Positions 18,312 to 26,870 of a stretch of DNA of 64,000 nt are shown piece by piece. Origin of the DNA: Acidobacteriota bacterium. GTDB taxonomy: Bacteria > Acidobacteriota > Terriglobia > Bryobacterales > Bryobacteraceae. Positions within the stretch are counted from its first letter, which is position 1; the number at the start of each line of letters is the position of its first letter. The stretch spans positions 1 through 64,000 of the forward strand of contig JAFDVU010000003.1 in assembly GCA_018268835.1 (NCBI GenBank), in the 5' to 3' direction. The notes under the pieces were generated by a model. It worked only from the letters and a program-made list of their open reading frames with translations, ran no database searches and was not told the origin of the DNA. A program made the position numbers and the translations under genes.

Positions 18312-19388
18312 GTGACAGACGAATCTTCCGAACGAGCCGACAGTCCCCGAACCTCCGGGGAATTGGTTCAAGAGTTTGAAGAGCTTTGCGAGCTGTTGTT
18401 CGATGCCGAAGGCTACAATCGCGTGGAGCCCTCAGGAAGGGCGACTCCGAGCACGCCGATTCAAAGCCCTGATCTACTTTTGCTCCATCGCGAATCCCGC
18501 GCTTTGGCAGTCGCGGAAGTAAAGCTGTACCGTTCCACAGTGATTTCGGTATCGCTCTTGCGAAACAGCCTCAATCAAGTTCAGGCATACCAGAAGCTGT
18601 ACAACGCGAGTGCGGGCTTTCTCATTATCAGTGTCCCGATTGAGCCTCGCCGTATCCGGCAAGCTGCTGTCGAATCGGGAGTCACAGTGTGGGATCTGAA
18701 GAAGTTGACGTCGATAGCAGCGCGCGATCCAACTCTCGGCGAGTTATTGTCCGACTTTATTCGGAGGGCGAGCATAGGCGTTCTTAGCAGCACGTCTCGT
18801 GCACTCACAGCAAACGAATCGCTATCGCTATCTCCGGAGATCGAAGCAAAGCACCGAATTGGCGGACAACTTATTCAAACCCTTGAAAATTGCCCTCCGG
18901 GCAAAGGAGCCTCCACAGAATTTGAGCGCGCATGTGGTGCCGCACTGCAATATCTCTTTGGAGAAGAGTTCGCAATGTGGAAGCCGCAGAATCAGGTGGA
19001 GGAAGGTTTCCACAGGATTGATCTTTTAGCTCGACTGGCTCCGCGGCATCAATTCTGGCTGGGACTCGCGCGGGATTTCAAAACGCGATACGTTGTATTC
19101 GAGTTTAAGAATTATTCGGAACCCCTCCCGCAGAACCAGATCTACACGACTGAGAAGTACTTGTTTCCGGCTGCTCTTAGGTCGGTGGCCATCTTAGTGG
19201 CCCGTGCGGGTATCGATAGTGGCGCTCGACACGCGATCAAAGGGGCACTGCGAGAATCCGGGAAGTTGATGATATGGATCACACTTCCCGAATTGATCAA
19301 CATGTTAAGGGACAAGGACGCCGGCAACGACCCCCATAATATGCTTTTCGATCGGGTAGACGAACTGCTCGTTGATCTGGCGCGCTGA
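18312..19388 (+). CDS. Protein with two PD-(D/E)XK nuclease-like domains (cargo gene)
   Basis: About 358 residues if started at GTG 18312; the same frame opens at 18171, but a promoter-like sequence lies at 18255-18283 and the first 47 residues look like leader. Two similar domains are visible. The first has Pro-Asp-(Leu)4 followed by V-A-E-V-K-L, the second has H-R-I-D-L-L followed by Y-V-V-F-E-F-K-N: in each an Asp, then Glu-x-Lys about 15-25 residues on, which is the PD-(D/E)XK core. The second copy is preceded by T-E-F-E-R. It is transcribed against the tail genes, between the hub and the M-like gene. Such nucleases occur in restriction and anti-phage systems; a superinfection-exclusion role is inference. 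Confidence 0.7.
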   Translation: MTDESSERADSPRTSGELVQEFEELCELLFDAEGYNRVEPSGRATPSTPIQSPDLLLLHRESRALAVAEVKLYRSTVISVSLLRNSLNQVQAYQKLYNASAGFLIISVPIEPRRIRQAAVESGVTVWDLKKLTSIAARDPTLGELLSDFIRRASIGVLSSTSRALTANESLSLSPEIEAKHRIGGQLIQTLENCPPGKGASTEFERACGAALQYLFGEEFAMWKPQNQVEEGFHRIDLLARLAPRHQFWLGLARDFKTRYVVFEFKNYSEPLPQNQIYTTEKYLFPAALRSVAILVARAGIDSGARHAIKGALRESGKLMIWITLPELINMLRDKDAGNDPHNMLFDRVDELLVDLAR

Positions 19389-19419
19389 CTTGGCCCACTT
19401 TCAACAAGCAGCTAGTATG

Positions 19420-19821
19420 TCAGGCAAGTTCGAGGAGTTCGACTTGCACCTCCGACCGGCCCGGCCCGACCTGCTGGGTCCAGTCGCCGTTGAACCGGAC
19501 GGCGTACCTGCCCGTCACGGCCACGCCGGTCGGGTCGTACGAGAACTTGGGGTTCGTCTCGTACGGATCGTAAAAGTAGAACGGTTCGTGCGACCCGTTC
19601 CGGGCGTCGTAAAACGCCCGGAGCGTGGCCAACTGCGACGGCGTAAGCCGCTTCGTGAGCGTCCACTTCTTGCGGCTGGTGGACGCCTGCGCCGACCTCT
19701 GCGACTCGCCGTTCCGGTACTCGTTGTCGATGACCGGGTACTCGCGCGTGTGCGTGAACGCGCGAGAGAGCGAGTTGGGCATCACCGTGGTCGGCGCGGT
19801 ATTTGCAACGGAGCCAGGCAT
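19420..19821 (-). CDS. Phage minor tail protein, M-like / DUF2460-like
   Basis: 133 residues. Located directly after the tape measure gene and before the L/J-like protein, the same place as lambda gpM. The central motif (W-T-L-T-K-R-L-T...L-R-A-F-Y-D) and the later F-Y-F-Y-D-P-Y segment are echoed in the first 200 residues of the 1287-residue protein, so the two share a domain. It probably forms part of the collar joining tube to tip. The ATG overlaps the tape-measure stop codon by 1 bp. Identification rests on position and the shared motif. Confidence 0.65.
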   Translation of the reverse strand: MPGSVANTAPTTVMPNSLSRAFTHTREYPVIDNEYRNGESQRSAQASTSRKKWTLTKRLTPSQLATLRAFYDARNGSHEPFYFYDPYETNPKFSYDPTGVAVTGRYAVRFNGDWTQQVGPGRSEVQVELLELA

Positions 19822-22800
19822 TACGAGGTCACCAGTCCAGGACTGAGTTGGAGGCTGGTCAACTCCCGCCGGCCGGCGTTAGACTTCGACGCACTCATCA
19901 CCGCGCCCTGCACGACGCGCGGGTTGCTGGCGATCGCCTGCACCGCCTCGCCACGCAGGAGGCTCGTCGTCGCCGGACCGTCGAGTTGGATCACCACCGG
20001 CCCGCCTCCGGAAGCCACACCAGCACCGATGCTGTCCATCGTGGGCAGGCCTCCCATGCCGGGAAGCGCCGTCCCGTTGGAGTAACCGGGGGACTGGTAG
20101 AGCGACCCGCCCGACTGGACTACATCGAGCGGGTGGATCTGCGCGGGCATGCCCTTGGTCTGCTGGCCGGTACTCATCGCGTACAACTGGATCAGGTCCC
20201 GCACCTGCTGCGTCCGGATCGCCATGTCGAGGTTGCCGCCGTACGTCTGCTTGGCGATCTCCACGATCTGCTGGATCACCTGCTTGTCGGTGATATCGAC
20301 GCCGTAAAGGTCCTTGATCTTCTGGCGGGCCTTCTCTCCCGCACCTTTGACGAACAGACGGACGACGCCAGCGATAGCGCCAACGCCCGCGCCGATAGCC
20401 GCACCCAAGGGACCGCCGACGTTCCACCCGAACATCGCGCCGCCCGCCGCACCCTCCGCGACTCCCCACCCGCCGCCGCGCCGCATGGCATCCGCGAACA
20501 GGCCGATGCCTGCGCCGCCAATCGCGCCGATAGGACCACCGGATAGACCGATGCCCGCGCCCATGATCGCTCCGCCCCCGATGGTGCTGAGTGCGCTGCC
20601 CCTCTTCACCCCGCTCAATATCAACAAGCCGCCACCGAGAGTCATCGCGGAGTACAGATTCTTCCAACTGGCGAGGTTCTTCATGCTCTGCCAGTTGAAG
20701 AACTGCGCCGCACCAGCCTTCGACGTGACGCCGCCGCCCGGAATGAACGGTGGCGTGGTGCCCGGAGTAACGCCGGGAATGACGCCGCCGCCAGGAGAGG
20801 TCGTGCCGCCGAAGACCGGGACCGCGCCGATCCCCAGGAGGCCACCAAGCCCGCCGAGGATGCCGCCCGACCCGCCAGGCCCCGCGCCGCCACCCGCGAA
20901 CGACACCTTCTGGCCGGTGAACAACTGCATCAGTATGGCGGCGACACGTGAGGTGACGACCTCCTTGATCGCGGTCAGAATGGCCGCCTTGAAGGCGTTC
21001 CCGATGGCCGACCACACGGACTGTGACTTTTGGAGGAGCGCATCGAACACGCCGCCCGCCTGCTGCTTCAGCGAGTCGAAGATCGAACGGTTGTGCTCGC
21101 GGATTATCTGCGCCTGCCGGTTGGCGGCGTTCTCACGCGCCGCCTTGATCGCATCGTCGTTGGCCTCGTCTCTTTGATCGTGGATCTCCTTGCGCTGGCC
21201 CGCCAGTTCATCGAGTCGCGCCTTGATCTCGTCGGCCTTGTAGCCGAGACGCTTGAGGGTCAACTCCTCCTCCATCAGCATCCGGCGCGTGTCCATGTCG
21301 TAGAGCGCCTGTTTGACCTGATGGACCTTCTGCAAATAGTCGATCTCGATGTGCGCCTTCTGCGCCTCGACCGCGACTTTCTGCTGGATCGTTACGGCAT
21401 CCTGGCCTTCCACCTGCCGGAGGCGCGCGTCCCTCTCGAAGCCGGCCCGCTGCTCCTCGAAGGCGTACACGTCCCGCAGATGGTCGAGGTTCCTCTCCGC
21501 GATCTCCGTGTCGTGCTGGAGCCGTTCCTGGAACCGCTTGGCCTCGTACGCCATCTCCCTCTGGTGCTTCTCGTCCTCGTCCTTGAGGTAATCCGCGAGG
21601 GCCTTCTTGTTGTCATCGGCGGTCTTGCCAAGGAACGCCTTCAACTTGCCGTTCGCGTATTCGATGATCGAGTCCCACGCCTTCTTGGTAAGCGGGACGT
21701 GGTGCTCGCCGTTGTCATCGATCCAGGTGGTCCGGTTGGCGATCTCCTTGTTGATGTCGGCCACGTCCTTGCCGAAGCCGGAGAGCGGAACCTCCATCGG
21801 CTTGCCGTTGACCATGATCGTGGCGGGCCGGTTGCCAATGGCCTGATCGCGGAAGTACTTCTCGTTCTCCCGCTGCCGCTTCTGGATCTCGATCTGCCGC
21901 TTCAGATCCTCGGGGTCGGGCTGGCCCGCGATCTTGATCTTGGGCAGGCCCGCGCCCAACTCGCCCCACGGAGACTCCTCGCCGGGAATGGCTTTGCGGC
22001 CGGAGATCAACTCGCGGATCTGGTCGTCGTCCATCCCGCGCTTTTTCAGGTCCTCGATCTTAACCTTGCCGGAGAACACATCCTTCCGGAGCGCGTCCGT
22101 CTCCAGTTGCTTCGAGCGGGCCTCCCAGCCCTCCTTCATGTCCGAGTACTCTTTCCAGATGATCGCGCCCGCACCGACGATCCCGCCCGCCAGCAGGAAC
22201 GCCGGGTTGACGGCCATCGCAAGGTTGAGCGCACCCTGCGCGAGCGCCCACGCCTTGGTCGCCGCCGTGATCGTGGCGATGATGCCAGCCAGGACCAGGA
22301 CGCCCTTCGCAAACTTCGAGATCGTGTCGGTATGGTCCGCGAAGAACGACACCATGCCGCGGAGGAGGCCGACGACCGCCTTCAACTCCGTCTGGAACGT
22401 CCTGCCAACGTCGTCCTTCAACTCCTCGACCTCGCGGCCCAGCGCCTTCATATGGCCGGAGGCGGTGCCCGCTGCGGCGGCGTTCGCGTCCTGGATCCTC
22501 TTCGCCGCCTCCACGATGGCGTTGTACCGGATCTGCTTGACCTCGTTCTCGTCCAGCGTCTTGCCGTGGAGTTGCGCCTCCAATCGCGCGACCTGCTCTG
22601 CCTTGGCAAGGTCGGGGAACAGCGAGAGGGTCCGGAGGCCACGGGACTGCCCCGTCTCGATCGCCAGCATGATCTTTTCGAACGCCTCCGACGCACTCAC
22701 GCCCTCCGTACTCACGGCGGCGGCGTCCTTGGCGATCTTGGCGAGGCCCTTGGCCTTCTCCAGACCGATGTCGGAGATGATTAGCTTCTGAACCGCCTCG

Positions 22801-23183
22801 GTCGCGGCAGCGGTCGTGTAGCCCACCTCGCGGATTGCCTCCACAGCCTTGCTCGCTGCGGCGGCGCCGTCGCCGTGCGCTTTGGCGAGAGATCGCGTGA
22901 CGATGGCTGCGCGCTCCTCCTGGGCCGCCTGCTTCGCGGCATCGACCGTCCACTCTTTCACCGTCTCGATGGCCTTCCTGATCGCGTCCGCGAACAGGTT
23001 GCCAGCCGTAGCGCCCTTGATTATCGAGGCCGTCATGCCGTCGATTCCCTGTGAGGCGCCGCGCGCCGCCCGCACGGCGGTCTGCTCGATTCCCGAGAGG
23101 TTCGCGTTGACGGATTTGATGGACCGGTTCGCCTGGTCCACCTCGACGGTGACGACCAGTTCGACTTGGTTGCTATTTGCCAT
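19821..23183 (-). CDS. Tail tape measure protein (gpH-like)
   Basis: 1120 residues. The N-terminus (about 1-290) is helical and Ala/Lys-rich; a hydrophobic block at about 295-345 is followed by a long charged coiled-coil-like stretch (about 400-700) and then a Gly-Ala-rich hydrophobic region (about 840-960). This arrangement is that of tape measure proteins, which set tail length and help DNA enter the cell. By the usual rule of about 0.15 nm per residue it predicts a tail of roughly 165 nm. It starts 11 bp inside the end of the GT reading frame, as in lambda, where G-GT precedes H. Confidence 0.9.
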   Translation of the reverse strand: MANSNQVELVVTVEVDQANRSIKSVNANLSGIEQTAVRAARGASQGIDGMTASIIKGATAGNLFADAIRKAIETVKEWTVDAAKQAAQEERAAIVTRSLAKAHGDGAAAASKAVEAIREVGYTTAAATEAVQKLIISDIGLEKAKGLAKIAKDAAAVSTEGVSASEAFEKIMLAIETGQSRGLRTLSLFPDLAKAEQVARLEAQLHGKTLDENEVKQIRYNAIVEAAKRIQDANAAAAGTASGHMKALGREVEELKDDVGRTFQTELKAVVGLLRGMVSFFADHTDTISKFAKGVLVLAGIIATITAATKAWALAQGALNLAMAVNPAFLLAGGIVGAGAIIWKEYSDMKEGWEARSKQLETDALRKDVFSGKVKIEDLKKRGMDDDQIRELISGRKAIPGEESPWGELGAGLPKIKIAGQPDPEDLKRQIEIQKRQRENEKYFRDQAIGNRPATIMVNGKPMEVPLSGFGKDVADINKEIANRTTWIDDNGEHHVPLTKKAWDSIIEYANGKLKAFLGKTADDNKKALADYLKDEDEKHQREMAYEAKRFQERLQHDTEIAERNLDHLRDVYAFEEQRAGFERDARLRQVEGQDAVTIQQKVAVEAQKAHIEIDYLQKVHQVKQALYDMDTRRMLMEEELTLKRLGYKADEIKARLDELAGQRKEIHDQRDEANDDAIKAARENAANRQAQIIREHNRSIFDSLKQQAGGVFDALLQKSQSVWSAIGNAFKAAILTAIKEVVTSRVAAILMQLFTGQKVSFAGGGAGPGGSGGILGGLGGLLGIGAVPVFGGTTSPGGGVIPGVTPGTTPPFIPGGGVTSKAGAAQFFNWQSMKNLASWKNLYSAMTLGGGLLILSGVKRGSALSTIGGGAIMGAGIGLSGGPIGAIGGAGIGLFADAMRRGGGWGVAEGAAGGAMFGWNVGGPLGAAIGAGVGAIAGVVRLFVKGAGEKARQKIKDLYGVDITDKQVIQQIVEIAKQTYGGNLDMAIRTQQVRDLIQLYAMSTGQQTKGMPAQIHPLDVVQSGGSLYQSPGYSNGTALPGMGGLPTMDSIGAGVASGGGPVVIQLDGPATTSLLRGEAVQAIASNPRVVQGAVMSASKSNAGRRELTSLQLSPGLVTS

Positions 23184-23499
23184 GGGTGTTCATCCGTTCG
23201 CGTTCCAACTGGTCCCGTTCTTCCTCCAGGATCACCATGGTGTAGAACTCGTCGGCCCGGAGATCATCAAGGCCGATGTGGACGCCGAGATTGAGCGCCG
23301 CGCGCAGTTCGAGGGCGCGCCGGATGAGCAATCCGGCTTCGGAGGTCTGCGCGGCGTCGAGTTTGTCTTGGGGGCAGTGGTCGCAACGACCACCTTCGGG
23401 CGCGTCCGGACACAAGCCGGGATCGCACAACTCCTCACGCCGGAGCGCCCAATGGATGAGGTAACGGAGGGAGGGCTGTTCGGGCCACTCCCCCTCTAA
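23173..23499 (-). CDS. Tail chaperone GT extension reached by -1 frameshift
   Basis: Reading in the -1 frame from the slippery heptamer gives 108 residues beginning L-E-G-E-W-P-E-Q, with the conserved-looking P-S-L-R-Y-L-I-H-W-A-L, and ending just inside the tape measure gene. It has no good start codon of its own near the beginning (a TTG at 23430 is the only candidate). It holds a cysteine cluster (C-D-P-G-L-C ... C-D-H-C) that could bind zinc. In lambda and many other siphophages the fused G-GT chaperone recruits tail tube subunits to the tape measure; the same architecture is seen here. The G-T fusion would be 313 residues. Confidence 0.8.
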   Translation of the reverse strand, partial: LEGEWPEQPSLRYLIHWALRREELCDPGLCPDAPEGGRCDHCPQDKLDAAQTSEAGLLIRRALELRAALNLGVHIGLDDLRADEFYTMVILEEERDQLERERMNTHGK

Positions 23500-24113
23500 A
23501 AATTTGCGTCCCGATCCTCTTGGAATGCGCCGTCAAGAGCGTCGATGGCTGCTTTGACCGCGACCGCCTGATGGATGATCGGCACCTCACCTACGTACCC
23601 TTCGGTCGCGTCCACAAGCTTCTTCCAGAGGTCGCCGGCCGCTCGCACGTTAATCGTCAACTCCTGGCGACCGTACGGCAGATCCAGCACGCGCGCAAAG
23701 CCGCGCCGGTAAGTGTTCACGTCCTTGGCCGAAGGCATCTTCAGCAGATGCGTGACAGCACCGCCGAGCACGCGGAGTGCGACCCGAAAGGCATCGCCCG
23801 CGAGCACCACGTCGTCCACGTCGCAGGTGGCCAACTGCTCGATGACCTTCTGCGCCTCGAACGCATCGACTTCGGGAGCCTCCTCCGTCCGGACCTTGGC
23901 CAGGAGCGCGGCGTCGATATCCTCGTTGTTCGGGATGAGCGTCTCCGACACCTGCCGCCCGAGGTTCTTCACGATGACCTTGCGGCGGTGCTGCCTTTCC
24001 ACCCACTCGTCGTCGGAGGGGAAACGGACCCGGATGGTCTTCACACCGTCCGGGCCCCGGAGTTGAACCGCGACCGGGCGGGTCGCGTCGAAGATAGACG
24101 TATCGTTTGGCAT
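23496..24113 (-). CDS. Tail assembly chaperone G
   Basis: 205 residues, located between the tail tube and the tape measure genes, the position of lambda gene G. It has a helical middle (K-V-I-E-Q-L-A-T-C-D-V-D-D-V-V) and ends E-D-R-D-A-N-F-stop. The last two sense codons form the slippery site. By family behaviour it is made mostly as the short form and occasionally as the GT fusion. No catalytic motif is expected. Start ATG at 24113. Confidence 0.8.
   Translation of the reverse strand: MPNDTSIFDATRPVAVQLRGPDGVKTIRVRFPSDDEWVERQHRRKVIVKNLGRQVSETLIPNNEDIDAALLAKVRTEEAPEVDAFEAQKVIEQLATCDVDDVVLAGDAFRVALRVLGGAVTHLLKMPSAKDVNTYRRGFARVLDLPYGRQELTINVRAAGDLWKKLVDATEGYVGEVPIIHQAVAVKAAIDALDGAFQEDRDANF
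23499..23505 (-). promoter_or_regulatory. Slippery heptamer for -1 ribosomal frameshift (G to GT)
   Basis: On the coding (minus) strand the sequence reads GCA AAT TTT TAG. The heptamer A-AAT-TTT has the X-XXY-YYZ form, so both tRNAs can re-pair one base back. The next codon becomes TTA and the frame stays open to 23173. The site lies exactly at the last codons of G, immediately before its stop. I did not find a clear pseudoknot but did not fold the RNA. Confidence 0.8.
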
Positions 24114-24208
24114 AGGATTGTTGTGGTCTAAACCTGGACTTGATTACGACGTGAAGGAAAGGCGCCCCGAGCGATCGGGACCCGTGCCACGTGCCGACGG
24201 ATGGAGTC

Positions 24209-24382
24209 TTACTTATTCGGGCGCTTCTTCTTCGCTGGCTTGGGCTCCCAGATCGCCTTGACAGCGGCTTCCTCGTTCACGAAGTCCATCGCGTGCCCAA
24301 GCAGTTCCAACTTCTCGGCTTTCGACAGCCCTGATTCTTGGAGCAACTCCAGTAGCTGTTTGTAGAACTGTACCCCTGTCAT
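24209..24382 (-). CDS. Small basic-tailed tail-module protein (57 aa)
   Basis: ATG at 24382 follows AGGAG with 7 bp spacing, so the start is well supported. The 57-residue product has a leucine-rich helix (Q-L-L-E-L-L-Q-E) and a helix with E-K-L-E-L-L, and ends in a lysine-rich tail (P-A-K-K-K-R-P-N-K). It lies between the tail tube and chaperone genes. I do not recognise the family. A role in tail assembly is suggested only by position. Confidence 0.65.
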   Translation of the reverse strand: MTGVQFYKQLLELLQESGLSKAEKLELLGHAMDFVNEEAAVKAIWEPKPAKKKRPNK

Positions 24383-24460
24383 GTATCAACTCCTGGTAGC
24401 GACTGGTCCGCACAGGTGCGCTGAAGCCGAGATCATAACACGGGCATAGCAGAAACGGGT

Positions 24461-25501
24461 CTACTGGCAGATCCCGTCCACCGTCGTCTTGCCGACCGCC
24501 GTGATGATGCCCTGAGCAGCATCGTACATCGGCAGGCAGTCCACCGCGACGGTGAGGATCTGGTCCGTCTCGGCGATTTCAACTACCGAGTAGGTGACTT
24601 TCTGCCACGTCAACTGAAGGGAGTTGTTGGCGTCGTACGCGAGGGTGATAACCGCCGTGCCGGAGGTCTGCGCCTTGAGCTTCGTGTACTCCGATGATCC
24701 GTTCTCGAAGCGGGCCACGAACCGGAGATTGCCGGTGCGGTTGCCGAATTCGAGTCGGCCGCGGACCGCGCCCGTGGACCCGTCGCCCGCCGTCTGGAAG
24801 CCGGAGCCGGGGAAGAAGCCCGAGTCCATCCGGATGTTGTTCTTCCAGCCCGTCTCGAGCGAGACGATGTTCTTGTTGGTCACATAGTCCACGCCGTTGA
24901 TCGAGAGCGTCAATGAAGCGGACGGGAGGAGTTTCTCGGCGGTAGCCGCCGGCATCGTGATACCGGTCGCGGAATCGATGACCTTGCCGGAGCCGACCAG
25001 TTCAACGCTGATCTTGCTGTTGGCGCGGCCAGGACCGGAGCCAACGCTGATCTGGAACGACTCGACAGCCATGCCGACAGCCTGTCGATCCACGACCACC
25101 CCTGCGCCCGGTCGGATCTGCTCGACGTACGACAGGTACGGCAGTTCGGCAGCATCGCCGTTCGCCGGAATCAGAGGGGTGCAGGTGTACACGAAGTTCG
25201 GCCCGCCCGACTTGACGACCTTGCCCAAGCCAAAGCAGACGGCCCACGTCCCGATTTCGGCGCCGAGGTACTTCTCCAGCGTGACGCCCACATCCCACGC
25301 CGTCTTGTACGTGGCGGTCGGGAACTCGTGCCCCTTGCCGTACTCGTCGGCATCGTTCTCGGTCGCGAGTTTCGGGTTCGCGAGCGCGGCGTTGATCTTG
25401 CTGAACCGCCACATGGCAGCCGCTGCCTGCGCCGTGGCGATGTCGGCCTGCTTCCCCTTGCCGAAGCAGATCAATACTTCCTGGAGCCTAGTCGTGGACA
25501 T
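24461..25501 (-). CDS. Major tail tube protein (gpV-like)
   Basis: 346 residues, beta-rich with few charged helices, in the lambda V position between tail completion and chaperone genes. The N-terminal half contains T-W-A-V-C-F-G-L-G and a long strand-rich stretch; the C-terminal half has S-L-T-L-S-I-N-G and repeated beta strands. Tube proteins form stacked hexamers around the tape measure. The length is greater than lambda gpV (246 residues), perhaps because of an extra surface domain. The start ATG lies within the end of the preceding small gene (overlap 14 bp). There is no enzyme motif. Confidence 0.75.
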   Translation of the reverse strand: MSTTRLQEVLICFGKGKQADIATAQAAAAMWRFSKINAALANPKLATENDADEYGKGHEFPTATYKTAWDVGVTLEKYLGAEIGTWAVCFGLGKVVKSGGPNFVYTCTPLIPANGDAAELPYLSYVEQIRPGAGVVVDRQAVGMAVESFQISVGSGPGRANSKISVELVGSGKVIDSATGITMPAATAEKLLPSASLTLSINGVDYVTNKNIVSLETGWKNNIRMDSGFFPGSGFQTAGDGSTGAVRGRLEFGNRTGNLRFVARFENGSSEYTKLKAQTSGTAVITLAYDANNSLQLTWQKVTYSVVEIAETDQILTVAVDCLPMYDAAQGIITAVGKTTVDGICQ

Positions 25502-25646
25502 TCGTCGGTACCTCCTCGTCGTTGGCCGGCGGCGCGCATTGGGACCAACCCGCGACCATCAAAGGGGTCAATATTTCGGCCTTCGCTTCAACCTTTCGAA
25601 TCTCGCCATCACCCCAGGGTGGGCGCATGTACACGAAATCAGTCAT
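25488..25646 (-). CDS. Small tail-module protein (52 aa)
   Basis: An upstream in-frame ATG at 25715 lies inside the previous gene. The ATG at 25646 is preferred because it overlaps that gene's TGA (ATGACTGA), a coupling pattern seen throughout this operon. The product starts M-T-D-F-V-Y and contains W-G-D-G and an acidic tail. Its position between the U-like and V-like genes suggests a tail connector subunit, but no family is recognised. Confidence 0.6.
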   Translation of the reverse strand: MTDFVYMRPPWGDGEIRKVEAKAEILTPLMVAGWSQCAPPANDEEVPTNVHD

Positions 25647-26112
25647 CTCCAATCTCCGTAAACGTGATGGGAACTTCGAAGTAATCCAGTCCCTCTGCGT
25701 CCGGCTGCCTTTCAATCGACGGAAAGTCCATCGGATAGCAGGAAGGGTGTACGGTCGCGTTCAGCATCGGAACATCCGCACCCTGTGGAACGCCCTTGAC
25801 GATCAGCCGAAACAGCCGGTTATACGGGTTCGGCGGGTCGTCATCGAACGTCTCACGAGCTCGTAGGTACAGCTTGAAATGGTGTTTCCAAACGTCGATG
25901 CTGCCGAACAAGCCCGGTCCGTCGCCATGCCATACCGCCATGATGGAAGGCACGGGCATCTGATGAATGGCATGCGCCACGCTCGATCGTTTCGGGTATT
26001 GATCGTGATAGGCGAAAATCCGCTCCGGGTCGCCGTTCATTTCCAGGACAAGGTCCTGAATGCCCCGAAGCATCTCTACCAGCTTGTCTAGGAGAACGGA
26101 ACCGTCGATCAT
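25639..26112 (-). CDS. Probable tail completion/terminator protein (U-like)
   Basis: 157 residues in the lambda U position. It is a mixed alpha/beta protein with an N-terminal amphipathic helix (L-D-K-L-V-E-M-L-R) and a strand-rich core. Tail terminators cap the tube and limit its length. The identification depends mostly on gene order (Z, U, V); sequence resemblance is not decisive. It overlaps the upstream gene by 4 bp (ATGA). Confidence 0.5.
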   Translation of the reverse strand: MIDGSVLLDKLVEMLRGIQDLVLEMNGDPERIFAYHDQYPKRSSVAHAIHQMPVPSIMAVWHGDGPGLFGSIDVWKHHFKLYLRARETFDDDPPNPYNRLFRLIVKGVPQGADVPMLNATVHPSCYPMDFPSIERQPDAEGLDYFEVPITFTEIGDD

Positions 26113-26564
26113 CGTTGTTTACCGCCGAGCATGCGCTCCATCACCAGACGAGGCGCGTTCTCAGCCATCACGCGCCGCGCCGCCTCGAGCACGGCCGCAC
26201 GGTTTTTGGGAGAGAAGACCAGCCACGGCTCGATCTTCTGGTTGACCCACGCCTTGATGCGGTCTTTACGCGTAGAAAGGCCAGCGCGCGCCCGGTTTTG
26301 GCTTACGGAGCGCACTTGCAGGTTCCGCAGCAGGTCGCCGGTGAAGGTCAGGTTGCGGCGGTTGCCTTTGCCCAGACGGGTCTTCCGAATGGCATAGGCC
26401 TTCGTCAGGGGCTTGGCCGCCGAGTCCTCCGGGCCCATCGCCGCTCCGACTCGGTTTTTCACGGCCGCCACGCCCACGTTGCCGATTTTGAACATCTGGT
26501 TCTGGCGGAAGTTGAGACGGTCCAACTGGATCTGCTTCTTCTGCCATATGCGAACGGAGGGCAT
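26109..26564 (-). CDS. Head-tail / tail connector, Z-like (HK97 gp10-like)
   Basis: 151 residues, strongly basic. The segment R-N-L-T-F-T-G-D-L-L-R-N-L resembles the central motif of Z/gp10 type minor tail proteins (T-G-x-L...), and the flanking helices are basic. In lambda, Z follows FII and helps position the DNA end in the tail. Its location after the joining protein supports this. It overlaps the downstream gene by 4 bp. Confidence 0.6.
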   Translation of the reverse strand: MPSVRIWQKKQIQLDRLNFRQNQMFKIGNVGVAAVKNRVGAAMGPEDSAAKPLTKAYAIRKTRLGKGNRRNLTFTGDLLRNLQVRSVSQNRARAGLSTRKDRIKAWVNQKIEPWLVFSPKNRAAVLEAARRVMAENAPRLVMERMLGGKQR

Positions 26565-26867
26565 CTACGTTTGCCGGAGCCGCAACACGGCGCCGCCACT
26601 CGTGTCGGCCTCGATGTCGAACACCTTGTATAAGATCCCGTCCATGCTGACTTCATCGCCGCGCTCCGGCGGCTTTGGCAGATCGGTGAGACGAATAAAG
26701 AGGACGCCGTATACGCCGGGCGAGTTCTCTTCCGCCTCGTGGGACGGCTGGAAGATCGCCGGGATCGCTGACGGCGTACCCGCTTGCGGCGAGTAGGTCA
26801 CCTCCCTGCCGAACGCCGTGAGCGCGGCTCTGTTCAGGGTGTTCAACAGGCAGGCAAAGTCGGCCAT
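26565..26867 (-). CDS. Head-tail joining protein (FII-like)
   Basis: 100 residues, located just after the capsid gene. The motif F-G-R-E-V-T-Y and later R-G-D-E-V-...-D-G-I-L-Y-K-V are characteristic of the small beta-barrel head-tail joiners. It probably sits at the portal vertex and receives the tail. It starts at ATG and its stop codon ends directly before the start of the Z-like gene. Confidence 0.65.
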   Translation of the reverse strand: MADFACLLNTLNRAALTAFGREVTYSPQAGTPSAIPAIFQPSHEAEENSPGVYGVLFIRLTDLPKPPERGDEVSMDGILYKVFDIEADTSGGAVLRLRQT

Positions 26868-26870
26868 GGC

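Noticed and set aside
21030-22784. A 584-residue open frame on the plus strand
   Set aside because: Antisense to the tape measure gene, low-complexity Leu/Arg/Val composition.
24213-24413. A 66-residue leftward frame
   Set aside because: It overlaps the better-supported 57-residue gene in another frame and has no ribosome-binding site.
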